From Pseudomonadota bacterium (GTDB taxonomy: Bacteria > Pseudomonadota > Alphaproteobacteria > Caulobacterales > Caulobacteraceae): a stretch of 64,000 nucleotides of DNA. Position 1 is the first letter of the stretch; the number at the start of each line of letters is the position of its first letter. The stretch is taken from positions 1 through 64,000 of the forward strand of contig CAUJHO010000013.1 of assembly GCA_963205025.1 (NCBI GenBank), read 5' to 3'. The notes under the pieces are model-generated. The model saw only the letters and a program-made list of their open reading frames with translations, did not search any database and had not been told where the DNA came from. The position numbers and the translations under genes are program-made. Shown here piece by piece: positions 47,830 through 55,979 of this stretch.

Positions 47830-48650
47830 CCGTTCGCCTCCAGAACCTTCAAACACAGGCTTCGGACATCCACGTCCGGTACAGCGCATCCGAACAGGGC
47901 CGAAAAGCTCGGACGGGCCTGTCCGATCAGCATGGCCAGGCCGTCGACAGTGGTTAGGCCTTCGGCCTCGGCGGCGGCCAGCAGCGGCGTCATTAGCGGG
48001 CGATAACTCATGTCCATGACGATGGCGTCACGGGCCATGCCACCCAGATTTGGGGAATCAACGTGCGATGCAGCATTGATCAACATATGCGCCTCCTCGA
48101 GCGCTCCTGCCACCGCATCCAGCGACCAGGCCGAGACGCCTGACCCGAAATGGGACGCCTGGGCCGCCGCCCGCCCCAGGGTCCGATTGACCAGACGGAT
48201 ATCGGTTGAGCCCTCGGACCTGAGGGCGTGCACCGCCGCGCTCGCAGCCCCGCCTGCCCCCAGTATGACGATCGGGCCACGGCTGAAATCATGATCGGGC
48301 ACGCGGGCTCGGATGGCCGCAATCAGCCCTTGCCCGTCGGTGCTGCGGGCCTCGGGACGCTTTCCCAGAAGCAGCAGATTGACTGATCCGGTGGCTCGGG
48401 CCTCCGGCCCTATCCCCGCCCCGCGTTCTTCAGCCCAGCGAAAGGCGTGAGGCTTGTACGGGGCCGTCACATTGCAGCCGACCAGGTCTGCGGAGTCCAA
48501 CAGGGCCATCAGTTCCTCAGGCGAGGCCGGGGCCAGAGCCAGATAACGGCCGTCGATCCCGGCGGCCTCCAGCCAGGCGGTATGGATCACCGGGCTGAGC
48601 GAATGATCGATGGGAAGGCCGACCACGGCGGCCGTCCGGGTTGACCTCAC
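47826..48650 (-). CDS. aroE: shikimate dehydrogenase
   Basis: 274 residues with a GTG start overlapping the maf TGA. GLPIDHSLSPVIHTAWLEAAGIDG at the N-terminus, CNVTAPYKPHAF with the catalytic Lys, NADP motif ILGAGGAASAAVHAL with VNRTL after it, and INAASHVDSPN / DMSYRPLMTPLLAAAEAEGLTTVDGLAMLIGQ support AroE. It reduces 3-dehydroshikimate in aromatic amino acid synthesis. The motif CNVTAPYK is the family's CNVTxPxK with Ala in the variable place. Confidence 0.95.
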   Translation of the reverse strand: MRSTRTAAVVGLPIDHSLSPVIHTAWLEAAGIDGRYLALAPASPEELMALLDSADLVGCNVTAPYKPHAFRWAEERGAGIGPEARATGSVNLLLLGKRPEARSTDGQGLIAAIRARVPDHDFSRGPIVILGAGGAASAAVHALRSEGSTDIRLVNRTLGRAAAQASHFGSGVSAWSLDAVAGALEEAHMLINAASHVDSPNLGGMARDAIVMDMSYRPLMTPLLAAAEAEGLTTVDGLAMLIGQARPSFSALFGCAVPDVDVRSLCLKVLEANG

Positions 48651-49240
48651 GACACCATCACTCCACGCCCCCGAAGCTCGGCCAGCAGGGGCAGCAGGGG
48701 CAGGCCCAGGATGGTGAAATAGTCGCCCTCGATCCGTTCAAACAGCTGAACCCCCTCTCCCTCGAGCCAGTAGCCGCCCACCGCCGACAGGGCGGCCTCG
48801 GCATTCGTCGCCACATAGGCGTCGATATAGGTCCGGCTCAGAGACCGAACGGTCAATTCCGCTGTGTCGCAGACACTCCAGACCAGCTGGCCGTCGCAGG
48901 CGAGTGCGGCCCCGGAGTGAAGCCGGTGGGTTCGACCCGAAAACTGCCCCAGTCGCGCGCGCGCCTCGTCCAGGCTGGCAGCCTTGTCATAGAGGGTACC
49001 GTCCAGCTCCAGGGTCTGGTCCGAACCCAGCACCAGGGCACCGGGTCGGCGGCTCGAGACGGTCAGGGCCTTTTGGCCGGCCAGGGCCTCGGCGACTGCG
49101 GCCGCCGTCGCCCCTTCGCTCAGAAGCCGCCCCTTGAACGCGCTCTCGTCCAGATCGGCCGGATCGAGCGACACCTCGACGCCCGCAGCCTGGAGCATCT
49201 GGCGTCGGGCCGAACTTCGGCTGGCGAGGATCAGGGTCAT
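48647..49240 (-). CDS. maf: Maf family nucleoside triphosphate pyrophosphatase
   Basis: 197 residues, ATG at 49240 overlapping the ppsR stop. ILASRSSARRQMLQAAGV is the Maf start motif; LVLGSDQTLELDG carries the conserved aspartate and FSGRTHRLHSGAAL follows. LEGEGVQLFERIEGDYFTILGLPLLPLLAELRGRGV is the usual C-terminus. Maf proteins hydrolyse non-canonical or pyrimidine NTPs and were first linked to septum inhibition. In C. crescentus maf is the second gene from the origin, as here. Confidence 0.95.
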   Translation of the reverse strand: MTLILASRSSARRQMLQAAGVEVSLDPADLDESAFKGRLLSEGATAAAVAEALAGQKALTVSSRRPGALVLGSDQTLELDGTLYDKAASLDEARARLGQFSGRTHRLHSGAALACDGQLVWSVCDTAELTVRSLSRTYIDAYVATNAEAALSAVGGYWLEGEGVQLFERIEGDYFTILGLPLLPLLAELRGRGVMVS

Positions 49241-50085
49241 TGCGAGGCTCCCAGCTTGCCGGACCGACGCTCATTGATCAGATTGATGACCTGGGCAGCT
49301 GTCTCCTCGACGGATCGACGCGACACATCGATTACCGGCCAGCCCAGTCTTTCGAACAGACGGCGGGCCCGCACCGTTTCCTCGCGGACGCGGTCCGTAT
49401 CGACATAGTCGGTGGTGGGGTCGACCCCCAGATGCTGCAGACGATTGCGACGGATGGACACCAGCCGGTCCGGCGAGACGACCAGTCCGACCACCAGCGG
49501 GTGCTTCAGCTGTGAAAGAAGCTCGGGCGGGTCCTGGGTCGGGACCAGGGGCACATTGGCCGCCCGGATTCCCCGATGAGCCAGATAGACGCAGGTCGGC
49601 GTCTTGGACGTCCGGCTGACCCCCACCAGCACCACATCGGCGCGCTCCAGTTCGTCCAGGCCCTGGCCGTCATCATGGTGCATGGCGAAATCCAGGGCCC
49701 CCATGCGTTCGAAATAGTCGCTGTCCAGGGCGTGCTGGGCCCCGATCTTCCTTGACAGGGCCGCCCCCAGATAGCCGCCGACCACCTTCACCAGCGGATC
49801 CAGGGCCCCGAGCTGGGGGGCGCCGACACGGCGACATCCCGCCTCCAGCATCTGACGAAGCTCGGGGTCCACCAGCGTATGCAGGACGATCCCGGGGGCC
49901 GCCTCGATCTCCTCCAGCACCCGCTCGAGCTGTCGGGGCGTCCGGACCAGGGCATAGATGTGCTCGATCGGAATGACGCCCTCGAAACGGGCCACCACGG
50001 CCTTGGCCATGGCGTTCAGGGTCTCGCCGGTGGAATCCGACACCAGATGAACATGGAAATAGGTCGAGAACCTGCGGGGAGGCAT
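49237..50085 (-). CDS. ppsR: PEP synthase regulatory kinase/phosphorylase (DUF299)
   Basis: 282 residues from the ATG at 50085 (MPPRRFSTYFHVHLVSDSTGETLNAMAKAVVARF). The ORF track's TTG start at 50115 lies inside a DnaA-box-like TTGTCCACA and is rejected. The DUF299 P-loop-like segment is LVGVSRTSKTPTCVYLAHRG, followed by VPLVPTQDPPELL and GLVVSPDRLVSIRRNRL. The family is a bifunctional ADP-dependent kinase/phosphorylase acting on PEP synthase or pyruvate phosphate dikinase. In Caulobacter the DUF299 gene is the first gene beside the origin, opposite hemE. Confidence 0.93.
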   Translation of the reverse strand: MPPRRFSTYFHVHLVSDSTGETLNAMAKAVVARFEGVIPIEHIYALVRTPRQLERVLEEIEAAPGIVLHTLVDPELRQMLEAGCRRVGAPQLGALDPLVKVVGGYLGAALSRKIGAQHALDSDYFERMGALDFAMHHDDGQGLDELERADVVLVGVSRTSKTPTCVYLAHRGIRAANVPLVPTQDPPELLSQLKHPLVVGLVVSPDRLVSIRRNRLQHLGVDPTTDYVDTDRVREETVRARRLFERLGWPVIDVSRRSVEETAAQVINLINERRSGKLGASQ

Positions 50086-50106
50086 CACGACTTTCGGGGG
50101 AAGGGA

Positions 50107-50115
50107 TGTGGACAA
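50107..50115 (-). promoter_or_regulatory. DnaA-box-like site in oriC
   Basis: TTGTCCACA on the minus strand differs at one position from the E. coli consensus TTATCCACA and is the best such match in the region. Weaker relatives on the same strand are TCGTCCACC (50199-50191), TTGTCCCCG (50262-50254) and CTGTCCACG (50375-50367). Confidence 0.65.
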
Positions 50116-50307
50116 TCGGGTCTCGGTTGGGGGCGGGAAATGCGAAACCGGACCCTAGCGCGCCTTGACCGGCAACGCACCTGGGACGGAGGTGGACGAA
50201 TCTTAAGCCTGTCCCCAGGTCTGTGCGTGCCGCCCAGCCCCGAGATTCACAGCCGGGGACAATTTCAACGGCGTCTCGACTGTACCCAGGTCGATCCCTC
50301 GCCATCG

Positions 50308-50322
50308 TTAAGACTTTGGTAA
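50308..50322 (+). promoter_or_regulatory. CtrA box (near-consensus) in oriC
   Basis: TTAA-N7-GTAA (TTAAGACTTTGGTAA), one base from the CtrA consensus TTAA-N7-TTAA. It lies eight bases before a perfect box. In Caulobacter phosphorylated CtrA bound at the origin blocks initiation. Confidence 0.65.
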
Positions 50323-50329
50323 GGAACTC

Positions 50330-50348
50330 TTAAGCCTTTCTTAACCAT
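50330..50348 (+). promoter_or_regulatory. perfect CtrA box in oriC
   Basis: TTAAGCCTTTCTTAACCAT matches TTAA-N7-TTAACCAT, the full CtrA consensus including the CCAT extension. With the neighbouring near-match it forms a pair 22 bases apart, start to start (about two helical turns), so dimers would bind the same face. Confidence 0.85.
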
Positions 50349-50540
50349 CCCCGCTGTCCCCAGACCCGTGGACAGATCGCACCGGTCGCCTTCAAACCTG
50401 TCGGTGACTTGGGGTCTGGCGGGGAACAGGGCCAGGTTTCCCCCGTGATCCAGCCCGACTACTGATCTCTTCAATCCTTCTTGAATCCTCTTTTCTTGAG
50501 AGGGATTGAGCCTGATCCGGGGACGGCCTAGGACGCCTCC

Positions 50541-51575
50541 ATGTCTGACCAACCTGATTTCCTGCGCGCCCTCGCCGGCGAAACCCTGGGCCGTCCGCCA
50601 GTCTGGTTCATGCGCCAGGCGGGCCGTTACCTGCCGGAATATCGCGCGCTTCGGGCCAAGGCCCCGGACTTCATCGGCTTCTGCCTGAATCCCGAGATGG
50701 CCGCAGAGGCCACTCTTCAGCCGATGCGGCGGTTCCCGTTCGATGCCGCCATCGTCTTTGCCGACATCCTGCTGATTCCAAAGGCGCTGGGCCAGGAGGT
50801 CTGGTTCGAGGCCGGCGAAGGGCCCAGGCTCGGTGCCCTACCGGACTTGACCCAGATGCGGGATCTGGCCCCCCGATCCGGTGAAACCCTGTCCCAGGTT
50901 GGAGAAACCCTCTCGCGGGTCCGGGCCGAGCTGCCGATCGACAAGGCCCTGATCGGCTTTTGTGGAGCTCCCTGGACGGTCGCGACCTATATGTTGGACG
51001 GGGTCGCGCGCACCATCGGCAAGGGCGAGCGCGCCAATGCCCGCACCTATGCCTATGCTGATCCCGAGGGGGTGGATGCCCTTCTGGCCATTCTGGTTGA
51101 GGCCAGCGCCTGGTACCTCAAGATGCAGGCCGACGCCGGGGCCCAGGCCTTGCAGGTCTTCGAAAGCTGGGCCGAGGGCCTACCCGACGATCTGTTCGAG
51201 CGGTTGGTGGTCAATCCGCACCAGATGTTGCTGGCGCGTCTGTCCGAGCTGGGCGTTCGCGTGCCGATCATCGGGTTTCCGCGCGGCTCCGCGGCCCTTG
51301 TCGAGGACTATGCGGCGCGGGTCCCGGTCCAGGCCATTGGCCTGGACACTGCCTGTCCACTGGCCGTAGGGCGGCGGGTCCAGGCGCTCAAACCCATCCA
51401 GGGGGCGCTCGATCCTCTGGTCCTGAGGGCTGGAGGCGCGGCCCTAGACCGCCGGATCGATCAACTACTCGACAGCTGGGGGAACGGCCCTTGGGTGTTC
51501 AACCTCGGCCACGGCATTCTGCCGGATGTGCCCATCGCCCATGTCGAACAGGCCCTCAAGCGGATCAAGGGCTGA
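50541..51575 (+). CDS. hemE: uroporphyrinogen decarboxylase
   Basis: 344 residues with AGGA seven bases before the ATG. GRPPVWFMRQAGRYLPEYRALRAKAPDFIGFCLNPEMAAEATLQPMRRFPFDAAIVFADILLIPKALG and GFCGAPWTVATYMLDG are the family signatures, and GHGILPDVPIAHVEQ ends the barrel. It makes coproporphyrinogen III. It is the origin-bordering gene as in Caulobacter, and transcription leaves oriC. TTGAGC-N16-CTAGGA just upstream is a weak promoter candidate. hemH starts in its stop codon. Confidence 0.97.
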   Translation: MSDQPDFLRALAGETLGRPPVWFMRQAGRYLPEYRALRAKAPDFIGFCLNPEMAAEATLQPMRRFPFDAAIVFADILLIPKALGQEVWFEAGEGPRLGALPDLTQMRDLAPRSGETLSQVGETLSRVRAELPIDKALIGFCGAPWTVATYMLDGVARTIGKGERANARTYAYADPEGVDALLAILVEASAWYLKMQADAGAQALQVFESWAEGLPDDLFERLVVNPHQMLLARLSELGVRVPIIGFPRGSAALVEDYAARVPVQAIGLDTACPLAVGRRVQALKPIQGALDPLVLRAGGAALDRRIDQLLDSWGNGPWVFNLGHGILPDVPIAHVEQALKRIKG

Positions 51576-52600
51576 TGGGCCGCCTGGCCGTCGTTCTGTT
51601 CAATCTCGGCGGACCGGATGGTCCGGCCGATGTTCGACCGTTCCTGCAGAACCTGTTTTCCGATCCGGCGATCATTGGCCTGCCTGGGTTTCTGAGGTTG
51701 CCCCTGGCCCGGCTCATTTCGACACGCCGGGAAAAACCGGCGCAGGCCAACTATGCCCTGATGGGCGGCGGTTCCCCCCTTTTGCCGCAAACCTATAAAC
51801 AGGCAGGAGCTCTTCAGGACGCCTTGACCGGGGCTGCCGATGACGTTCGGGTTTTCGTTGCCATGCGCTACTGGCGGCCCCTCACCGAGGATACGGCGCT
51901 GGAGGTGGCGGCCTATCAGCCTGACGATGTGGTGCTGCTGCCGCTCTATCCGCAGTATTCGACGACCACGACGGCCTCATCCCTGAAGGCCTGGGCCGAG
52001 GCCTATGACGGCTCCGGACAGGTCCACACCGTCTGTTGCTATCCGGAGGCGGAGGGGTGGGTTGCTGCCCAGGTCACGGCTATCCGCGCCAGGCTGACAA
52101 AAGCCGGGGGCCGCCCGGTACGGGTGCTGTTTTCGGCTCACGGCGTGCCCGAAAGCGTCATCAAGCGTCGCGGCGACCCCTATCAGGCTCAGGTCGAAGC
52201 CGGAGCCACCGTCCTCGCTGAAGCCGCCGGCCTGACGGATTGGTCGATCTGCTACCAGAGCCGGGTCGGGCCGATGAAATGGCTCGGCCCCTCGACACCG
52301 GAGGCCATCGAACAGGCCGCCCGTGACGGGGTCGGGGTGATCATCGTGCCCATCGCCTTTGTCTCCGAACACATTGAAACCCTGGTAGAGCTGGACATCG
52401 AATACGCGCACCTGGCCCGAGAGCTGGGAGTTGCGCCCTATCTTCGCTGTCCGACGCCCTCGACCGATCCAGCCTTCATCTCTGCCTTGTCGCGAGCTGT
52501 GAGAAACGCCCTGACCGGGCCGTCACCGGCCCCTTACGGGCCTGGATGTCGCAGCGATTTCGCCGCCTGTCCCTGTCGCGAATCCGGAGCCGCCGCATGA
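51575..52600 (+). CDS. hemH: ferrochelatase, probably with a [2Fe-2S] cluster
   Basis: 341 residues, TGATG overlap with hemE. Family features are VVLFNLGGPDGPADVRPFLQNLFSDPAII, GGGSPLLPQTYKQAGALQ, AMRYWRPLTEDTALEV, PLYPQYSTTTTASS and LFSAHGVPESVIKRRGDPY. The active-site His is in SAHG and the conserved Glu in VSEHIETLVELDIEY. The C-terminus carries C292, C325, C332 and C334 (GPGCRSDFAACPC), a cysteine pattern like that of ferrochelatases known to hold [2Fe-2S] clusters, reported for Caulobacter. It inserts iron into protoporphyrin IX. Confidence 0.96.
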   Translation: MGRLAVVLFNLGGPDGPADVRPFLQNLFSDPAIIGLPGFLRLPLARLISTRREKPAQANYALMGGGSPLLPQTYKQAGALQDALTGAADDVRVFVAMRYWRPLTEDTALEVAAYQPDDVVLLPLYPQYSTTTTASSLKAWAEAYDGSGQVHTVCCYPEAEGWVAAQVTAIRARLTKAGGRPVRVLFSAHGVPESVIKRRGDPYQAQVEAGATVLAEAAGLTDWSICYQSRVGPMKWLGPSTPEAIEQAARDGVGVIIVPIAFVSEHIETLVELDIEYAHLARELGVAPYLRCPTPSTDPAFISALSRAVRNALTGPSPAPYGPGCRSDFAACPCRESGAAA

Positions 52601-53064
52601 CCGCCTATGACCTGGCCCGGGGCCTTCATATCCTCGCAGTGATCGCCTGGATGTCAGGCATGCTCTATCTGCCGCGTCTGTTCGCCTATGACGTCGAACA
52701 GAATGACAAGCCCGAGCCCCTCCGTTCCGAAATGCAGGGCCTGTTGCGGACCTGGCAGGTTCGCCTGCTTCGCATCATCATCAATCCGGCCATGTTCCTG
52801 GCCTGGGGGTTCGGCCTGTGGCTGATCCATCTGGATGTGCAGGCGCGCGGCTGGGGCTTCCTTGCGGAACCGTGGATGATCACCAAATTGTCTGGAGTGA
52901 TGCTGCTCAGCGCCTGGCACGGCTACCTTGCCGGCGAGCGCAAGCGGATCGCCGCCGGTACATCGCGGAGATCGGCCCGCTACTGGCGCATGACCAATGA
53001 AATCCCGTTCCTTCTGGCGATCATCATGGTGATGTCCGTGACGACGGAGTGGACCTTCGGCTAG
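52597..53064 (+). CDS. hemJ: protoporphyrinogen oxidase HemJ
   Basis: 155 residues from the ATG at 52597, overlapping the hemH TGA (ATGA). Four TM segments, the first with the conserved His (LARGLHILAVIAWMSGMLYLPRLFAYDVEQ), then RIIINPAMFLAWGFGLWLI, WMITKLSGVMLLSAWHGYLAGERKRIAAG with the conserved Lys, and EIPFLLAIIMVMSVTTEW. HemJ (UPF0093) oxidises protoporphyrinogen IX. With hemE and hemH it gives three steps of the late haem pathway, although hemJ acts before hemH. Confidence 0.93.
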   Translation: MTAYDLARGLHILAVIAWMSGMLYLPRLFAYDVEQNDKPEPLRSEMQGLLRTWQVRLLRIIINPAMFLAWGFGLWLIHLDVQARGWGFLAEPWMITKLSGVMLLSAWHGYLAGERKRIAAGTSRRSARYWRMTNEIPFLLAIIMVMSVTTEWTFG

Positions 53065-53292
53065 CGCGCCAGCCTTGACGGGCGGCGGCGGGTGTGGTTC
53101 CGCTAGGCCCAGGCGACGGATACTGCTTCGGCGGTCTGGCGCTTTCCCACCTTTCTCAAGGCCCGCTCCGTTCCCTTTCGGCGCGGCCTCATCTTGAAAA
53201 TCCTTGGCGCGACCTCAGCGCCTCCATCCAGGTCTCACCCGGAATCCGTGTTTCGCGGCTCCGGGCGCGAGGCTTCAAGTCCAAGATACCCC
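53065..53292 (+). other. hemJ-rho intergenic region
   Basis: 228 bases. A TTGACG near 53077 and GCTAGGCC near 53102 resemble promoter halves, but they are ~23 bases apart, too far for a normal promoter. I see no hairpin terminator after hemJ and no credible ORF; the ORF track's extension of rho back into this region lacks conserved sequence. A long rho leader involved in Rho autoregulation is possible but not shown. Confidence 0.35.
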
Positions 53293-54630
53293 ATGACTGA
53301 CGAAACCCTGATCGACCACGACCTCGACCCGGCTGCAGAGGGCGACGAAGACGGCCAGGCGGCCAACCAGCGCATTGCCCTGTCGGAGCTGAAGGACAAG
53401 ACCGCCGCCGAGCTGGTCGCCTTCGCCGAAGATCTGGAGGTCGAAAACGCCTCCAACCTTCGCAAGCAGGACCTGCTGTTCGCCATCCTCAAGACCCTGG
53501 CCGACGAAGAGGTCGAGATCTCCGCCGGCGGCGTGCTGGAAGTGCTCCAGGATGGCTTCGGCTTCCTCAGAAGCGCCGACGCCAACTACCTGTCGGGACC
53601 CGATGACATCTATGTCTCGCCGTCCCAGATCAAGCGCTTCGGCCTTCGCACCGGCGACACGGTTGAGGGCACGGTGCGTGGCCCGCGTGAGGGCGAACGC
53701 TATTTCGCCCTGCTCAAGGTCGATTCGATCAACTTCGAAGATCCCGAAAATGTCCGCCACAAGGTCAATTTCGACAATCTGACGCCGCTCTATCCCGATG
53801 AGCGGCTGCATATGGAAATCCAGGATCCGACCCTGAAGGACCGGTCGGGCCGGGTCATCGACATCGTCGCGCCGCTCGGCAAGGGCCAGCGCTGCCTGAT
53901 CGTGGCACCGCCGCGCGTCGGCAAGACCGTGATGCTGCAAAACATCGCCAAGTCGATCGAGGCCAACCACCCCGAGGTCTTTCTGATGGTTCTGCTCATC
54001 GACGAGCGGCCCGAAGAAGTCACCGACATGCAGCGCACCGTGAAGGGCGAGGTTGTGGCCTCGACCTTCGACGAGCCTTCGACCCGCCACGTCGCCGTGG
54101 CCGAAATGGTCATCGAGAAGGCCAAGCGCCTGGTCGAGCACAAGAAGGATGTCGTCATCCTGCTGGACTCGGTCACCCGCCTGGGCCGGGCCTATAACGC
54201 CACGGTCCCGTCCTCGGGCAAGGTTCTGACCGGTGGTGTCGATGCCAATGCCCTGCAGCGGCCCAAGCGCTTCTTCGGGGCGGCCCGAAACATCGAAGAG
54301 GGCGGCTCCCTGACCATCATCGCTACGGCCCTGATCGACACGGGCTCGCGCATGGACGAGGTCATCTTCGAAGAGTTCAAGGGCACCGGTAACTCGGAAA
54401 TCGTGCTGGACCGCAAGGTGGCGGACAAGCGCATCTTCCCGGCTATCGATGTGCTGAAGTCCGGCACCCGCAAGGAAGATCTGATCACGCCCAAGGACCA
54501 GCTGACCAAGACCTATGTTCTGCGCCGGATCCTGAACCCCATGGGACCGCAGGACGCCATCGAATTCCTGCTCGACAAGCTCAGACAGTCCAAGAACAAC
54601 GCCGACTTCTTCCAGTCGATGAACACCTAA
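53293..54630 (+). CDS. rho: transcription termination factor Rho
   Basis: 445 residues from the ATG at 53293 ([21 protein letters not shown]), after a short acidic N-terminus. N-terminal SAP-like and OSB RNA-binding domains ([67 protein letters not shown]), P-loop [15 protein letters not shown], Walker [17 protein letters not shown]-loop [25 protein letters not shown] and R-loop [12 protein letters not shown] are all intact. It is the hexameric RNA translocase for termination. dapB follows after ten bases. Confidence 0.98.
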   Translation: MTDETLIDHDLDPAAEGDEDGQAANQRIALSELKDKTAAELVAFAEDLEVENASNLRKQDLLFAILKTLADEEVEISAGGVLEVLQDGFGFLRSADANYLSGPDDIYVSPSQIKRFGLRTGDTVEGTVRGPREGERYFALLKVDSINFEDPENVRHKVNFDNLTPLYPDERLHMEIQDPTLKDRSGRVIDIVAPLGKGQRCLIVAPPRVGKTVMLQNIAKSIEANHPEVFLMVLLIDERPEEVTDMQRTVKGEVVASTFDEPSTRHVAVAEMVIEKAKRLVEHKKDVVILLDSVTRLGRAYNATVPSSGKVLTGGVDANALQRPKRFFGAARNIEEGGSLTIIATALIDTGSRMDEVIFEEFKGTGNSEIVLDRKVADKRIFPAIDVLKSGTRKEDLITPKDQLTKTYVLRRILNPMGPQDAIEFLLDKLRQSKNNADFFQSMNT

Positions 54631-54640
54631 GGGCCCTGGC

Positions 54641-55390
54641 GTGGCGGGGTTCGTACACATCGGCTTGGCGGGCGCGCGCGGGCGCATGGGCCGCGCCGTC
54701 TCCGAAATCCTTGACCAGCGCAAGGATGTCGTCACGGCCGCCCGCTTTGACCGGACCGATCAGCCGGATCTCAGCGCCTGTGATGTCGTTATCGACTTCA
54801 CTGAGGCGGATGCCTCGGTTCAGCTGGCGCGGATGTGTGCCGAGGCCGGGAGTCCGGCCCTTGTCATCGGGGCGACCGGCTTCACGCGCGAACAGGACGC
54901 CGAGATCGAGCGCGCCGCCGAGCGCATCGCCATCGTCAAATCCGGAAATTTCTCTCTCGGCGTCAATATGTTGGTCGGCCTGGTCGCCCAGGCCGCCCGG
55001 CGTCTTCCGGCTGCCGACTGGGACATTGAAATCATCGAGGCCCATCACCGCTTGAAGCGCGACGCGCCGTCGGGCACCGCCCTGATGCTGGGAGAGGCGG
55101 CCGCCGATGGGCGTGGGCATGATCTGGCCGACCTCAGGGGCGCGCCGCGCGACGGGCTCGGCGAAGAGCGGCCGAGCGGCGAGATCGGCTTTGCCGCCAT
55201 CCGCGCTGGCGGCATCGTCGGCGAACACCAGGTTATCTTTGCGGCCCAGGACGAAATCCTGACCTTGTCACACTCGGCCCGCGACCGGGCCCTGTTCGCA
55301 CGCGGGGCGGTGATGGCGGCCCTGTGGGTCAAGGGCCGCAGCCCCGGCCTTTACGGCATGCAGGACGTCCTGGGCTTCCAGCAGGCGTAG
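54641..55390 (+). CDS. dapB: 4-hydroxy-tetrahydrodipicolinate reductase
   Basis: 249 residues with a GTG start. NAD(P) motif GLAGARGRMGRAV, VIGATGFT, the catalytic IIEAHHRLKRDAPSGTALMLGE (E-A-H-H-R...K...DAPSGTA) and IGFAAIRAGGIVGEHQVIFAAQDEILTLSHSARDRALFARGAVMAALWV match DapB. It reduces HTPA in lysine and diaminopimelate synthesis. It is slightly shorter than average (usually ~260-270). The gene lies ten bases after rho and may be cotranscribed. It is convergent with dut. Confidence 0.95.
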   Translation: MAGFVHIGLAGARGRMGRAVSEILDQRKDVVTAARFDRTDQPDLSACDVVIDFTEADASVQLARMCAEAGSPALVIGATGFTREQDAEIERAAERIAIVKSGNFSLGVNMLVGLVAQAARRLPAADWDIEIIEAHHRLKRDAPSGTALMLGEAAADGRGHDLADLRGAPRDGLGEERPSGEIGFAAIRAGGIVGEHQVIFAAQDEILTLSHSARDRALFARGAVMAALWVKGRSPGLYGMQDVLGFQQA

Positions 55391-55401
55391 GTGGAAGGGG
55401 C

Positions 55402-55854
55402 TCAGGCTCCCGTCGAGCCGAAACCGCCGGCTCCGCGTGCCGTCTCATCCAGACTCGCGACCTCTTCAAAGACGCCGCGCGTGACCGGCGCGATGACCAT
55501 CTGGGCAATGCGGTCGCCGCGCCGGACGACGAAAGGCTCCGCCCCCAGATTGGCCAGGATGACCCCGATCTCGCCGCGATAGTCGGCGTCGATGGTGCCG
55601 GGGCTGTTCAGGCAGGTAATTCCGAATTTCAGCGCCAGCCCCGAGCGAGGCCTGACCTGGGCCTCGTGATCGGTCGGAAGGGCGATCGTCAGGCCGGTCG
55701 GAACCAGCGCCCGTCCACCCGGTGGCAGGGTCAAGGGCTGATCTTCAGCCACCGCAGCCCTCAGGTCCATCCCGGCAGACCCTGGCGTCTCATAGGCGGG
55801 AAGGGGCAGCCCTTGCGAATGCGGCAGGCGTGTCAGGCGGATGGAGACGGTCAT
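55402..55854 (-). CDS. dut: deoxyuridine 5'-triphosphate nucleotidohydrolase
   Basis: 150 residues with all five trimeric dUTPase motifs in order: 1 AGMDLRA, 2 RPRSGLALK, 3 [15 protein letters not shown], 4 [13 protein letters not shown] and 5 GAGGFGSTG. It removes dUTP and supplies dUMP for thymidylate. It is divergent from the SOS-type lipoprotein gene; the 125-base gap contains the LexA-like box, so dut expression could also be touched by DNA damage, but no dut promoter is clear. Confidence 0.97.
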   Translation of the reverse strand: MTVSIRLTRLPHSQGLPLPAYETPGSAGMDLRAAVAEDQPLTLPPGGRALVPTGLTIALPTDHEAQVRPRSGLALKFGITCLNSPGTIDADYRGEIGVILANLGAEPFVVRRGDRIAQMVIAPVTRGVFEEVASLDETARGAGGFGSTGA

Positions 55855-55916
55855 GGCTGGCCCCTTTCGCTCCGGGCTTAGGGGGCTTCGGGGGTCGGTG
55901 TCGAGGCCGACGTAAA

Positions 55917-55949
55917 GAACATTGCCAGAACATTGATCCGTGGTATAGC
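55917..55949 (+). promoter_or_regulatory. promoter with perfect LexA-type SOS box (GAAC-N7-GAAC)
   Basis: GAACATTGCCAGAAC at 55917-55931 is GAAC-N7-GAAC, the reverse complement of the alphaproteobacterial LexA box GTTC-N7-GTTC, with no mismatch. TTGCCA (55922-55927) and TATAGC (55944-55949), 16 bases apart, make a good promoter, and the box covers its -35. The start codon of the lipoprotein follows 31 bases after the -10. Binding there would repress the gene until LexA is cleaved. Confidence 0.75.
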
Positions 55950-55979
55950 GTTGTTCCGCAACTGAGACGGGAGGATCTC

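Larger units (their letters stand above)
50086..50540. other. oriC: predicted chromosome replication origin (oriC)
   Basis: A 455-base non-coding gap between divergent ppsR (DUF299) and hemE, the same gene pair that borders Caulobacter Cori. Inside it I see six GTCCAC or GTCCCC cores typical of DnaA-like boxes, including TTGTCCACA at 50107-50115 (minus strand) and TCCCCA-type weak boxes at 50212-50217 and 50357-50362. There are also two CtrA boxes, three CcrM sites (GANTC at 50198, 50244, 50483) and a relatively AT-rich stretch at 50461-50515. No perfect TTATCCACA is present, as also noted for Caulobacter, where weak boxes predominate. No ORF is credible here. Assignment combines synteny with motifs. 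Confidence 0.88.

Noticed and set aside
50101-50115. TTG start of ppsR at 50115
   Set aside because: The ten extra residues are not conserved and overlap the best DnaA-box-like sequence; ATG at 50085 gives the normal family start.
50086-50540. Promoter-only interpretation of the ppsR-hemE gap
   Set aside because: Its length, CtrA boxes, clustered DnaA-like cores and Caulobacter synteny are more than two promoters need.
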